Source: Streptomyces coacervatus
GTDB taxonomy: Bacteria > Actinomycetota > Actinomycetes > Streptomycetales > Streptomycetaceae
Assembly: GCF_029223485.1 (NCBI RefSeq)
Contig: NZ_JARHTP010000014.1
Coordinates: 62,001-126,000, forward strand
DNA: 64,000 nt
Direction of reading: 5' to 3'
The translations under genes and the position numbers were made by a program. The notes under the pieces were generated by a model. That model did not search any database. It saw only the letters and a program-made list of their open reading frames with translations, and was not told the DNA's origin. Positions 52,720-61,831 of this stretch are shown in pieces (the first letter of the stretch is position 1; every line of letters starts with the position of its first letter).

Positions 52720-53876
52720 GCGGCGGTGACGATCCGGGCGACGAACTGCTTGCCCGTGTCCTTCTCAGCCGTGTCCTCGAACCGGGGGACGAGGTCGGCG
52801 GACGGTGGCTGCGGGAGCTCGGGGCGGTGGAGGTGGCGCGACGGGTGCGCGACGGCGGGCCGCAGCTCGTCGGCGTCACCGACAAGCGGTGGGCCGGGCT
52901 GCTGGACCGGGCAGGCCAGGCCGAGCCGGAGCGGGACCTTGCCGTCGCACAGGAGGCCGGGATGCGGTTCGTGGCGCCCGGGGACGGAGAGTGGGCCAGG
53001 CAGCTCGACGATCTGGGGGACGCGCGGCCAGTGGGACTGTGGGTCCGGGGACACCCCAGTCTGCGGATGTGGGCGCTCAGATCCGTCGCCGTCGTCGGGG
53101 CAAGAGCATGCACCGAGTACGGGGCGCACATGGCGGCCACACTCGGCGCCGGGCTCGCCGAGCACGGGTGGGTGGTCGTGTCCGGCGGCGCCTACGGGGT
53201 CGACGGAGCCGCACACAGAGGCGCGCTCGGCGCCGGCGGCGCCACCGTCGCGGTGCTGGCCTGCGGGGTCGACCGGGCCTACCCGCGCGGACACACCGAG
53301 TTGATCAACAGGATCGCGGAACAGGGACTGGTGATCGGGGAGTTGCCGCCCGGTGATCATCCGACGCCGAGCAGATTCATCGTCCGCAACCGCGTGATCG
53401 CCGCTCTGACCAGGGGCACCGTGGTCGTCGAGGCCGCCCACCGCAGTGGCTCGCTGGTCACGGCACGGGCGGCGCAGCGCCTGGGGCGCCACACGATGGG
53501 CGTGCCCGGGCCCGCCACCAGCGGCCTCTCCGCGGGAGTGCACGAACTCCTGCGGGGCGACGCCGTGCTCGTCACCGACGCGGCGGAAGTCGTCGAACTG
53601 GTCGGCGACATGGGAGAGCTGGCTCCGGACCGGCGCGGACCCGTGCTGCCCCGCGATCTGCTGGCGCCGGCCGCCCGGCGTGTCCTGGCCGCACTGCCGG
53701 GCCGCGGGGCGGCGCCGCCCCGCGAGATCGCGCGGGGTGCACAGACGACGCAGGACGACGCGATCGCGAGACTGTACGAACTCCGATCACTCGGTTACGT
53801 CGAACGACACGGCGACGGCTGGAAGTTGACACGCCAGGCGATGATCTCCGTCCGCGGGGGTCGGAGCCGATGCTGA
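52716..53876 (+). CDS. dprA: DNA-processing protein DprA
   Basis: 386 residues. The Rossmann-like core contains VAVVGARACTEYGAHMA, VVSGGAYGVDGAAHRGAL, NRIAEQGLVIGELPPG, RNRVIAALTRGTVVVEA and SGSLVTARAA, all DprA/Smf signatures, followed by a winged-helix-like C-terminus (QDDAIARLYELRSLGYVERH). Loads RecA on single-stranded DNA in transformation by family. Coupled to comM by a 4-bp overlap, so disruption of comM may also alter dprA translation. Confidence 0.95.
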   Translation: MSGGDDPGDELLARVLLSRVLEPGDEVGGRWLRELGAVEVARRVRDGGPQLVGVTDKRWAGLLDRAGQAEPERDLAVAQEAGMRFVAPGDGEWARQLDDLGDARPVGLWVRGHPSLRMWALRSVAVVGARACTEYGAHMAATLGAGLAEHGWVVVSGGAYGVDGAAHRGALGAGGATVAVLACGVDRAYPRGHTELINRIAEQGLVIGELPPGDHPTPSRFIVRNRVIAALTRGTVVVEAAHRSGSLVTARAAQRLGRHTMGVPGPATSGLSAGVHELLRGDAVLVTDAAEVVELVGDMGELAPDRRGPVLPRDLLAPAARRVLAALPGRGAAPPREIARGAQTTQDDAIARLYELRSLGYVERHGDGWKLTRQAMISVRGGRSRC

Positions 53877-53931
53877 CCGAGCGTGTTCGGCCGTCCGGGG
53901 GAAGCCTGACACCTGTGGAAATACCCGCAGT

Positions 53932-53950
53932 TGACCTCCCCCGGAGGTCA
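53932..53950. terminator. Perfect 8-bp dyad after dprA
   Basis: TGACCTCC-n3-GGAGGTCA lies 55 bp after dprA in the 271-bp spacer before whiG. It could end the dprA transcript or be an operator in the whiG promoter region; TTGACC at its left edge is a possible -35. No gene is seen in the spacer. Confidence 0.45.
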
Positions 53951-54147
53951 CGCACAGCGACCGCCGTGACCCCGTGGGGCGCCCTGCGGAACGTATCTGC
54001 GCACACCATCCGCGCCGACCTTCGCGCACCGCGACACTCCAGTCACGCTACGCTCACGAGGATTCCGGCACAGCCCGGCATCTCGACATCAGACCGACAG
54101 CTCACCCAGGCACCCCCACTTCACGGCAGAACGGCACAAGGCGACGA

Positions 54148-54990
54148 ATGCCCCAGCACACCTCCGGGTCCGACCGGGCGGCGATCCCCCCAGCCGCCCG
54201 TGACGGTGGCAGCGTGCGGCCGCCCGCTCCCTCGACGCTCGACGAGCTGTGGCGGTCGTACAAGGACACGGGGGACGAGCGGCTGCGGGAGCAGCTGATC
54301 CTGCACTACTCGCCGCTGGTCAAATACGTGGCCGGCCGGGTGAGCGTCGGTCTGCCGCCGAACGTGGAGCAGGCCGACTTCGTCTCCTCCGGGGTCTTCG
54401 GGCTGATCGACGCGATCGAGAAGTTCGACATCGACCGGGAGATCAAGTTCGAGACGTACGCGATCACGCGGATCCGGGGCGCGATGATCGACGAGCTCAG
54501 GGCGCTGGACTGGATTCCGCGCTCGGTGCGGCAGAAGGCGCGGAACGTGGAGCGGGCGTACGCGACCCTGGAGGCGCGTCTGAGGCGGACGCCGTCGGAG
54601 GGGGAGGTGGCCTCCGAGATGGGCATCCCCGTGGATGAACTCCATGCGGTGTTCAGCCAGTTGTCGCTGGCCAATGTGGTGGCGCTGGAGGAGCTGCTGC
54701 ATGTCGGGGGTGAGGGCGGCGACCGGCTCAGTCTGATGGACACGCTGGAGGACACCGCCGCGGACAACCCCGTGGAGGTGGCCGAGGACCGGGAGCTCAG
54801 ACGGTTCCTGGCGCGGGCGATCAACACCCTGCCCGAGCGGGAGAAGACCGTGGTCACGCTGTACTACTACGAGGGGCTCACGCTCGCCGAGATCGGGAAC
54901 GTGCTCGGTGTGACCGAGAGCCGGGTGAGTCAGATCCACACCAAGTCGGTGCTGCAGCTGCGGGCGAAGCTGGCGAGCTTCGGACGCTGA
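54148..54990 (+). CDS. whiG: RNA polymerase sigma factor WhiG
   Basis: 280-residue sigma factor of the FliA/sigma-28 type that starts spore formation in aerial hyphae. Region 2: LILHYSPLVKYVAGRVSVGL, IKFETYAITRIRGAMIDELR; region 3 with RRTPSEGEVASEMGI; region 4: LPEREKTVVTLYYYEGLTLA and VTESRVSQIHTKSV. ATG at 54148 (MPQHTSGSDRAA) gives the length known for WhiG. Location beside dprA and rpsB-tsf matches S. coelicolor. Activity is normally held by an anti-sigma factor encoded elsewhere. Confidence 0.96.
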   Translation: MPQHTSGSDRAAIPPAARDGGSVRPPAPSTLDELWRSYKDTGDERLREQLILHYSPLVKYVAGRVSVGLPPNVEQADFVSSGVFGLIDAIEKFDIDREIKFETYAITRIRGAMIDELRALDWIPRSVRQKARNVERAYATLEARLRRTPSEGEVASEMGIPVDELHAVFSQLSLANVVALEELLHVGGEGGDRLSLMDTLEDTAADNPVEVAEDRELRRFLARAINTLPEREKTVVTLYYYEGLTLAEIGNVLGVTESRVSQIHTKSVLQLRAKLASFGR

Positions 54991-55040
54991 GCGGCCCGAC
55001 TCACTCCCGTCGGGGGTGGTGCGTCCGTAAAGTGGTTGAC

Positions 55041-55622
55041 GTGCCAAGGATTCGAGCGGCCTCCGTGGCCGAACACCGGTCGATGCAGCGAGCCGCCCTG
55101 CTGGACGCGGCCCGGTCACTGCTGTCCGAGGGTGGGACGGAGGCGCTGACGTTCCCGGCCCTCGCCGAGCGGACGGGGCTGGCGCGGTCGTCCGTGTACG
55201 AGTACTTCCGGTCCAGGGCGGCCGTCGTCGAGGAGCTGTGCGAGGTCGACTTCCCGGTGTGGGCTGCCGAGGTCTCGGCGGCGATGCAGCGGGCGGGGTC
55301 GGCCGAGGGCAAGGTCGAGGCGTATGTGCGGCAGCAGCTGGTGCTGGTCGGGGATCGGCGGCATCGGGCTGTTGTGGCGATTTCAGCGAGTGAGTTGGAT
55401 GCGGGGGCTCGGGAGAAGATCCGGGCTGCGCATGGGGGGCTTGTCGCGATGATCGTCGAGGCGTTGGGGGAGATGGGGCATTCGGAGCCTCGGTTGGCTG
55501 CGATGTTGTTGCAGGGGGTTGTCGACGCGGCTGTGCGGCGGATCGAGCTGGGGGCGGCTGAGGATCCGGCGGCGATTACTGAGGCTGCCGTGGCTATGGC
55601 TTTGCGGGGGGTTCGCGGCTGA
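55041..55622 (+). CDS. TetR-family transcriptional regulator
   Basis: 193 residues from GTG 55041 (MPRIRAASVAEHRSMQRAAL); GTG 55032 would add three. The DNA-binding domain is QRAALLDAARSLLSEGGTEA and TFPALAERTGLARSSVYEYF. The ligand domain is not diagnostic. TAAAGT about 8 bp before the start could be the -10 of a leaderless promoter. Downstream of whiG, target unknown. Confidence 0.88.
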   Translation: MPRIRAASVAEHRSMQRAALLDAARSLLSEGGTEALTFPALAERTGLARSSVYEYFRSRAAVVEELCEVDFPVWAAEVSAAMQRAGSAEGKVEAYVRQQLVLVGDRRHRAVVAISASELDAGAREKIRAAHGGLVAMIVEALGEMGHSEPRLAAMLLQGVVDAAVRRIELGAAEDPAAITEAAVAMALRGVRG

Positions 55623-55723
55623 GGCCGGTCTGGGTTGCTCTGGAGGTGGGTTCGCTTGCCGCGCTTGCGGGGTGCCGCTCACTTTGGGTCGGGAGCCGCC
55701 CCAGCGGCACGACTGCCCGCAGG

Positions 55724-56293
55724 CTAGGGCAGTGGTACGCCCAGTACCGGCAGCAGCCTCGATGGGCCCCTGTGCAGTAGCCACGGTGGTAGGAGTGACA
55801 GTGGGTCGAGGTAGGTCTTGCCCCTCAGTAAGCCCCAGTGCACGCACGTGACCGGGCAGTGCCCGTCCGTCGGTTCCACCATCCCCACCACCTCGCCCGC
55901 CTCCACCTCGTCCCCCTTCTGCACCGACGCCTTCACCGGTTCGTACGTCGTTCGCAGGTCCGTGTCCGTCAGCTGTACGGAGACCACGCCCCGGCCCGCC
56001 ACCCGGCCCGCGAAGGACACGCGGCCGGCTGCCACCGCTCTTACCGGTGTTCCGGCCGGGGCCGCCAGGTCCACGCCCCGGTGGCCGCGGCCGTAGACCG
56101 TCGCCGGGGGTTCCCAGCCTCGTAGGACATCGGGGTGCGTTCCCACGGGCCAGGCGCGGCCGACGGCCGGGACCGGTGGGCTCGGTGTCGGTGGTGGCGG
56201 TGGGGTGTCCGCCCACGCCCAAGGGGCCAGGACGGTCAACGTCAGTCCCAGCAGTACCGCCCACGTCATCTGCACGTATCGCCTCGCTCGCAT
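55724..56293 (-). CDS. Secreted M23/LytM-type peptidase-domain protein
   Basis: 189 residues from ATG 56293. Signal peptide: MRARRYVQMTWAVLLGLTLT, then VLAPWAWA before DTPPPPPTPS, a proline-rich linker. The LytM domain contains GRGHRGVDLAAPAGTPVRAV (HxxxD zinc ligands) and CVHWGLLRG (HxG-like). The catalytic His pair appears partly conserved, so it may be an endopeptidase or a non-catalytic LytM protein that acts on the wall. Divergent from rpsB. Confidence 0.85.
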   Translation of the reverse strand: MRARRYVQMTWAVLLGLTLTVLAPWAWADTPPPPPTPSPPVPAVGRAWPVGTHPDVLRGWEPPATVYGRGHRGVDLAAPAGTPVRAVAAGRVSFAGRVAGRGVVSVQLTDTDLRTTYEPVKASVQKGDEVEAGEVVGMVEPTDGHCPVTCVHWGLLRGKTYLDPLSLLPPWLLHRGPSRLLPVLGVPLP

Positions 56294-56563
56294 GCAAGAA
56301 CCGTCCCGCAACCCCGCCGATCATGGCCGGGAGCTGTGGACTACTGCCCGGTTGTGGACAGCGGCGTCACCCGGTGCCTCGCGGGTCCCGTACACTTCTT
56401 CTGGCGATCCGGGTCACCGGGTCGACTTCGCACGCCCCGACACCTGGTGGTCAAAAGCCGGTGTCAGCGCCCCTCGGTCCTTTGTGGCACGGCGCATGTG
56501 GGCGTCAGGCGCGGGAGCCGTCCGGCCCCCGCGGCACAACCGAGAAACTCAAGGAGAACGGCC
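56294..56563 (+). promoter_or_regulatory. Promoter and leader region of rpsB-tsf
   Basis: No gene. A possible -10 TACACT lies near 56390 and a small dyad GACACC-n15-GGTGTC at 56439-56465 could form a leader hairpin. Ribosomal protein S2 often autoregulates through its leader; that is family knowledge, not shown here. Confidence 0.35.
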
Positions 56564-57481
56564 ATGGCCGTCGTCACGATGCGGGAGCTGCTGGAGAGCG
56601 GCGTCCACTTCGGTCACCAGACCCGTCGCTGGAACCCGAAGATGAAGCGCTTCATCTTCACCGAGCGCAACGGCATCTACATCATCGACCTGCTCCAGTC
56701 GCTGTCGTACATCGACCGCGCCTACGAGTTCGTCAAGGAGACCGTCGCCCACGGCGGCACGGTCATGTTCGTCGGCACGAAGAAGCAGGCGCAGGAGGCC
56801 ATCGCCGAGCAGGCCACCCGCGTCGGCATGCCCTACGTCAACCAGCGCTGGCTGGGCGGCATGCTCACCAACTTCTCCACCGTCTACAAGCGTCTGCAGC
56901 GCCTCAAGGAGCTTGAGCAGATCGACTTCGAGGACGTCGCCGCTTCGGGTCTGACCAAGAAGGAGCTTCTCGTGCTCTCGCGCGAGAAGGCCAAGCTGGA
57001 GAAGACCCTCGGTGGTATCCGCGAGATGCAGAAGGTGCCCAGCGCCGTCTGGATCGTGGACACCAAGAAGGAGCACATCGCGGTCGGTGAGGCCCGGAAG
57101 CTCAACATCCCGGTCGTCGCGATCCTCGACACCAACTGCGACCCCGACGAGGTCGACTACAAGATCCCGGGCAACGACGACGCGATCCGCTCCGTCACCC
57201 TGCTCACCCGTGTGATCGCGGACGCGGTCGCCGAGGGTCTCATCTCCCGCTCCCGCGTCGCCACCGGCGACAAGGGCGAGAAGGCCGCGGGCGAGCCGCT
57301 GGCCGAGTGGGAGCGCGACCTGCTCGAGGGCGAGAAGAAGGCCGACGAGGCTCCCGCCGCCGAGGCCGAGAAGCCGGCCGAGGCCGCTGCTGAGGCCCCC
57401 GCCGAGGCTCCGGCTGCCGAGGCCCCCGCGGCTGAGGCTCCGGCCGCCGAGGCTCCGGCCGCGGACGCCGAGCAGGCCTGA
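56564..57481 (+). CDS. rpsB: 30S ribosomal protein S2
   Basis: 305 residues; AAGGAG 10 bp before ATG 56564. Core motifs: MAVVTMRELLESGVHFGHQT, RRWNPKMKRFIF, NQRWLGGMLTNFSTVYKRL, DTNCDPDEVDYKIPGNDDA. The last 45 residues are an Ala/Glu/Pro repeat tail (AEAPAAEAPAAEAPAAEA) made of 5-residue units. Confidence 0.97.
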   Translation: MAVVTMRELLESGVHFGHQTRRWNPKMKRFIFTERNGIYIIDLLQSLSYIDRAYEFVKETVAHGGTVMFVGTKKQAQEAIAEQATRVGMPYVNQRWLGGMLTNFSTVYKRLQRLKELEQIDFEDVAASGLTKKELLVLSREKAKLEKTLGGIREMQKVPSAVWIVDTKKEHIAVGEARKLNIPVVAILDTNCDPDEVDYKIPGNDDAIRSVTLLTRVIADAVAEGLISRSRVATGDKGEKAAGEPLAEWERDLLEGEKKADEAPAAEAEKPAEAAAEAPAEAPAAEAPAAEAPAAEAPAADAEQA

Positions 57482-57500
57482 CCCGTCAGCGTCAGAGTTG

Positions 57501-57537
57501 ACGGCGGGGGCGGCGACATTCAGTCCGCCCCCGCCGT
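57501..57537 (+). terminator. Hairpin between rpsB and tsf
   Basis: Perfect 13-bp stem (57501-57513 with 57525-57537), 11-nt loop, 19 bp after rpsB. It may attenuate readthrough into tsf, setting the S2:EF-Ts ratio. Confidence 0.75.
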
Positions 57538-57639
57538 TCACCCGTAGGTCGGCGGAGAGTCAGCGGCCCCCGACTACATGGGGGCCGTAGACCCCGTAGA
57601 TCTTCGATCTTCCAGACTTCGAGAAAGATTCACAGACTC

Positions 57640-58476
57640 ATGGCGAACTACACCGCCGCCGACGTCAAGAAGCTTCGTGAGCTCACCGGCGCCGGCATGA
57701 TGGACTGCAAGAAGGCGCTGGACGAGGCCGAGGGCAACGTCGAGAAGGCCGTCGAGGCGCTCCGTATCAAGGGCCAGAAGGGCGTCGCCAAGCGCGAGGG
57801 CCGCTCCGCCGAGAACGGCGCCGTGGTCTCGATCATCGCCGACGACAACTCCTCCGGCGTCCTCGTCGAGCTGAAGTGCGAGACGGACTTCGTCGCCAAG
57901 GGTGACAGGTTCCAGGCCGTCGCCACCGCGATCGCCGAGCACGTCGCCAAGACCTCCCCGGCCGACCTCGAGGCGCTGCTCGCCTCCGAGATCGAGGCCG
58001 GCAAGACCGTCCAGGCGTTCGTGGACGAGGCCAACGCCAACCTCGGCGAGAAGATCGTCCTGGACCGCTTCGCCCAGTACGCCGACGGCTTCGTGACCGC
58101 GTACATGCACCGCACGATGCCCGACCTGCCCCCGCAGATCGGTGTCCTCGTCGAGCTCGACAAGCCCAACGCCGAGATCGCCAAGGGCGTCGCCCAGCAC
58201 ATCGCCGCCTTCGCGCCGAAGTACCTCTCCAAGGAGGACGTGCCGGCCGAGGTCGTCGAGTCCGAGCGCCGTGTCGCCGAGGAGACCACCCGCGCCGAGG
58301 GCAAGCCCGAGGCCGCCCTGCCGAAGATCGTCGAGGGTCGCCTCAACGGCTTCTTCAAGGACGCCACGCTGCTCGGTCAGCCGTACGCGCTCGACAACAA
58401 GAAGTCCGTCCAGAAGGTCCTGGACGAGGCCGGTGTCACCCTGAAGCGCTTCACGCGCATCAAGGTCGGCATCTGA
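57640..58476 (+). CDS. tsf: Elongation factor Ts
   Basis: 278 residues; guanine-nucleotide exchange factor of EF-Tu. Conserved LRELTGAGMMDCKKALDEAE, ELKCETDFVAKG and the C-terminal core domain. Shorter than proteobacterial EF-Ts (about 283) but normal for actinobacteria. Follows rpsB in the universal order. Confidence 0.97.
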   Translation: MANYTAADVKKLRELTGAGMMDCKKALDEAEGNVEKAVEALRIKGQKGVAKREGRSAENGAVVSIIADDNSSGVLVELKCETDFVAKGDRFQAVATAIAEHVAKTSPADLEALLASEIEAGKTVQAFVDEANANLGEKIVLDRFAQYADGFVTAYMHRTMPDLPPQIGVLVELDKPNAEIAKGVAQHIAAFAPKYLSKEDVPAEVVESERRVAEETTRAEGKPEAALPKIVEGRLNGFFKDATLLGQPYALDNKKSVQKVLDEAGVTLKRFTRIKVGI

Positions 58477-58674
58477 GTCCGTACCGCGATCGGCGCGCGA
58501 GACCGATAAGGTCGAGTGCAGTCGTCAGCGTGCCGGGCGTATGCCGTGTCGCACGCGTGCGAGACGGACAGCAGATCTGACGAGGAGGCCATTGCCGAGC
58601 ATGGGATGCGAAAAGCCACCCCAGCGGCAATGGCCTTCTTCGTATGTGCAACACGTGAAAGAGGCGGGATCTCC

Positions 58675-59433
58675 ATGACCACCAAGCCCCAGAAGAGCGA
58701 CGACGGCAAAGTACGCGGCCGGTTTCTGCTGAAGCTGTCCGGTGAGGCCTTCTCCGGTGGCGGGGGCCTGGGTGTGGACCCCGACGTGGTGCACAAGATC
58801 GCCCGCGAGATCGCGGCCGTCGTCCGGGACGGCGCCCAGGTCGCGGTGGTCATCGGCGGCGGCAACTTCTTCCGTGGTGCCGAGCTGCAGCAGCGCGGCA
58901 TGGACCGGGCCCGCTCGGACTACATGGGCATGCTCGGCACGGTCATGAACTGCCTCGCCCTCCAGGACTTCCTGGAGAAGGAGGGCATCGACAGCAGGGT
59001 GCAGACCGCCATCACCATGGGCCAGGTCGCCGAGCCGTACATCCCGCTGCGCGCCGTGCGGCACCTGGAGAAGGGCCGCGTGGTCATCTTCGGCGCCGGT
59101 ATGGGCATGCCGTACTTCTCCACGGACACCACCGCCGCGCAGCGCGCCCTGGAGATCGACGCCGAGGCGCTGCTGATGGGCAAGAACGGCGTGGACGGGG
59201 TCTACGACTCCGACCCGAAGACCAACCCCGACGCGGTCAAGTTCGACTCCCTCGGCTACGGCGAGGTCATCACGCGTGACCTCAAGGTCGCCGACGCCAC
59301 CGCCGTCACGCTGTGCCGCGACAACAAGCTGCCGATCCTCGTGTTCGAGCTCCTGGCGGAGGGCAATATCGCGCGCGCCGTCAAGGGTGAGAAGATCGGC
59401 ACGCTTGTGGGTGACCAAGTCAGCCAGGGCTGA
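58675..59433 (+). CDS. pyrH: UMP kinase
   Basis: 252-residue hexameric amino-acid-kinase-fold enzyme: RFLLKLSGEAFSGGG, VVIGGGNFFRG, DYMGMLGTVMNCLALQ, FGAGMGMPYFSTDT and AEALLMGKNGVDGVYDSDP. ATG at 58675. The 198-bp gap after tsf has no gene but should hold a promoter (a TAAGGT hexamer near 58507 is a candidate -10). Confidence 0.97.
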   Translation: MTTKPQKSDDGKVRGRFLLKLSGEAFSGGGGLGVDPDVVHKIAREIAAVVRDGAQVAVVIGGGNFFRGAELQQRGMDRARSDYMGMLGTVMNCLALQDFLEKEGIDSRVQTAITMGQVAEPYIPLRAVRHLEKGRVVIFGAGMGMPYFSTDTTAAQRALEIDAEALLMGKNGVDGVYDSDPKTNPDAVKFDSLGYGEVITRDLKVADATAVTLCRDNKLPILVFELLAEGNIARAVKGEKIGTLVGDQVSQG

Positions 59434-59566
59434 TGACCCTGACCGGGGGATGGACAATGTCCTGCCGGTCGGGAACCGTGCAGGAAGAAGACGCGACGCA
59501 GCCGGCCGCCGCCCCCACGCATATGGAACAGCAGCCGGGCCTACTCAAGACACGCAGGAGCAAGTG

Positions 59567-60124
59567 GTGATCGAAGAGACCCTCCTCGAGGCCGAGGAGA
59601 AGATGGAGAAGGCCGTCGTGGTCGCCAAGGAGGACTTCGCCGCAATCCGCACCGGCCGGGCGCACCCGGCGATGTTCAACAAGATCGTGGCCGACTACTA
59701 CGGTGCGCCGACGCCGATCAACCAGCTGGCTTCGTTCTCCGTGCCGGAGCCGCGCATGGCGGTAGTGACCCCGTTCGACAAGACGGCGCTGCGCAACATC
59801 GAGCAGGCGATCCGCGACTCCGACCTGGGCGTCAACCCGAGCAACGACGGCAACATCATCCGGGTGGTGTTCCCGGAGCTCACCGAGGAGCGCCGCCGCG
59901 ACTACATCAAGGTCGCCAAGGGCAAGGCCGAGGACGCCCGGGTCTCCATCCGCTCCGTGCGCCGCAAGGCCAAGGACGCCATCGACAAGCTCATCAAGGA
60001 CGGCGAGGTCGGCGAGGACGAGGGCCGCCGCGCCGAGAAGGAGCTCGACGACTCCACCCACAAGTACGTGGCCCAGGTGGACGAGCTCCTGAAGCACAAG
60101 GAAGCGGAGCTGCTCGAGGTCTGA
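59567..60124 (+). CDS. frr: Ribosome recycling factor
   Basis: 185 residues from GTG 59567 (MIEETLLEAEEKMEKAVV), preceded by GGAG. Conserved TGRAHPAMFNKIVADYYG, IRVVFPELTEERRRDYIK and the C-terminal KELDDSTHKYVAQVDELLKH. Splits post-termination ribosomes with EF-G. Stop overlaps cdsA by 1 bp. Confidence 0.97.
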   Translation: MIEETLLEAEEKMEKAVVVAKEDFAAIRTGRAHPAMFNKIVADYYGAPTPINQLASFSVPEPRMAVVTPFDKTALRNIEQAIRDSDLGVNPSNDGNIIRVVFPELTEERRRDYIKVAKGKAEDARVSIRSVRRKAKDAIDKLIKDGEVGEDEGRRAEKELDDSTHKYVAQVDELLKHKEAELLEV

Positions 60125-61260
60125 TGAACGACTCTTCCTGGGGAGCGCCGCCACACACCGGGTCGGGGACCGGGTACTGGGGGCCGTCCGCGCAGGGGCA
60201 TGTCCAGGGGGCTGCCCCGGCGGGTCCCGCGTACGATGCGCCCAAGGCGCAGCAGACTCGCCCCATGCCCATCGTGCCCGAGGTACCCGCGTACGGCGGT
60301 GACCAGGATGACGACCGGGGGGCCGCTCGGCTGAGCGGCCCCTTGTTCCGCGACCAGCCGCCGCAGTCGCCGCCCCACCCAGCGGCGCAGCAGAATCCGG
60401 AGCCCATGCCCGACGCCCCCCAGCCGGCGCCCCGCCCGCAGAAGAAGAGCGCGGGCCGTGACCTGGGCGCGGCCATAGGGGTCGGTGTCGCGCTCGGTGT
60501 GGTGATCATCGCGTCGTTGTTCGTCGTCAAGGCCGTCTTCGTCGGCGTGGTCGCGGTCGCGGTCGTGGTGGGCCTGTGGGAGCTGACCAGCCGGCTCCAG
60601 GAGCGCAAGGGCATCAAGGCGCCCCTGGTCCCGCTGGCACTCGGCGGCGCCGCGATGGTCGTCGCCGGTTATGTCCGGGGCCCCGAGGGCGCATGGGTCG
60701 CCATGGCACTCACGGCGCTGGCAGTGCTCGTATGGCGCATGACGGAGCCTCCGGAGGGCTACCTCAAGGACGTCACGGCGGGCGTCTTCGCGGCGTTCTA
60801 CGTCCCGTTCCTGGCGACGTTCGTGGCGCTGATGCTGACGGCCGACGACGGCCCCTGGCGCGTCCTGACCTTCCTGCTCCTCACCGTGGTCAGCGACACG
60901 GGCGCGTACGCCGTCGGCTGGCGCTTCGGCAAGCACAAGCTGGCCCCGCGCATCAGCCCCGGCAAGACCCGGGAGGGGCTGCTCGGTGCGGTGACGTTCG
61001 CGATGGTGGCGGGCGCGCTGTGCATGCAGTTCCTGATCGACGACGGCTCCTGGTGGCAGGGCCTGCTCCTCGGTCTCGCGGTGGCGGGCAGCGCCACACT
61101 GGGCGACCTCGGCGAGTCGATGATCAAACGGGACCTGGGCATCAAGGACATGGGCACGCTGCTCCCCGGTCACGGCGGGATCATGGACCGGCTGGACTCG
61201 TTGCTGCCGACGGCGCCGGTCGCGTGGCTTCTGCTTGTGGTGTTCGTCGGGTCCGGCTGA
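60124..61260 (+). CDS. cdsA: Phosphatidate cytidylyltransferase
   Basis: 378 residues. A cytosolic N-terminus of about 110 residues rich in Pro/Gln precedes eight or so membrane helices. The CDS signature LGDLGESMIKRDLGIKDMG and LLPGHGGIMDRLDSLL is present near the C-terminus. Makes CDP-diacylglycerol for phospholipid synthesis. TGATG overlap with frr is the common arrangement. Confidence 0.95.
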   Translation: MNDSSWGAPPHTGSGTGYWGPSAQGHVQGAAPAGPAYDAPKAQQTRPMPIVPEVPAYGGDQDDDRGAARLSGPLFRDQPPQSPPHPAAQQNPEPMPDAPQPAPRPQKKSAGRDLGAAIGVGVALGVVIIASLFVVKAVFVGVVAVAVVVGLWELTSRLQERKGIKAPLVPLALGGAAMVVAGYVRGPEGAWVAMALTALAVLVWRMTEPPEGYLKDVTAGVFAAFYVPFLATFVALMLTADDGPWRVLTFLLLTVVSDTGAYAVGWRFGKHKLAPRISPGKTREGLLGAVTFAMVAGALCMQFLIDDGSWWQGLLLGLAVAGSATLGDLGESMIKRDLGIKDMGTLLPGHGGIMDRLDSLLPTAPVAWLLLVVFVGSG

Positions 61261-61372
61261 CGGTTCCGGCAGGCGGCTGTGGAAGTCCCGCTCGGTCGAT
61301 GGCGTCGCCGTCGACCGAGTGGGACGATTCCGGTGTAAGCCCTCAAAGGGGATCTCCCGAAGAGGAGGCGCC

Positions 61373-61822
61373 ATGTCCGCCATCCATGAAGAGTTCGACG
61401 TGGACCGCCGTCCCGAGGATGTCTGGGCGTACATGATCGACCCTTCCCATCTGCCGGAGTGGCAGCTGAGTGCGGTCGCCGCCGAACAGCTCGACGACCG
61501 CCCCTTCGGACTCGGATCCCGGGTCCGGGTCACCCGGCACGTGGGCCGCCGCGACATTCCGATGACCATGGAGTGCACCGAGTACGAACCGCAGCGGGCC
61601 TGGACCGTGCAAGGGGTCGACGGCCCGATCAGGGGCCGCTTCCACGGCGAGGTCGCGCCCATCGACGAAGGCCGCCGTACCCACGTGACGATGGACCTCG
61701 AATTCGAGGGACACGGCATCGGCAGGGTCCTGCTGCCCCTCGTCGTACGCCCCCAGGTCCGCAAGGAACTGCCGCGCAACGAGCAGCTGCTCAAGGACAA
61801 GCTGGAGCACACCACCGCCTAG
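61373..61822 (+). CDS. SRPBCC (START-like) domain protein
   Basis: 149 residues from ATG 61373 with GAGGAGG upstream. N-terminal FDVDRRPEDVWAYMIDPSHL and LPEWQLSA are typical of polyketide-cyclase/dehydrase-like SRPBCC proteins, which bind hydrophobic ligands. No catalytic assignment is possible. Confidence 0.85.
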   Translation: MSAIHEEFDVDRRPEDVWAYMIDPSHLPEWQLSAVAAEQLDDRPFGLGSRVRVTRHVGRRDIPMTMECTEYEPQRAWTVQGVDGPIRGRFHGEVAPIDEGRRTHVTMDLEFEGHGIGRVLLPLVVRPQVRKELPRNEQLLKDKLEHTTA

Positions 61823-61831
61823 CCGGGCACC

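Noticed and set aside
55365..55700. Shift toward T/G-rich codons at the 3' end of the TetR gene, considered as a sign of transfer
   Set aside because: The same drift is seen in rlmN and other backbone genes here and the protein remains a normal TetR; evidence too weak.
57340..57478. Ala/Glu/Pro repeats at the end of rpsB considered as a novel repeat region
   Set aside because: Such alanine-rich tails are common in actinobacterial S2, with in-frame 15-bp units; noted in the gene entry only.
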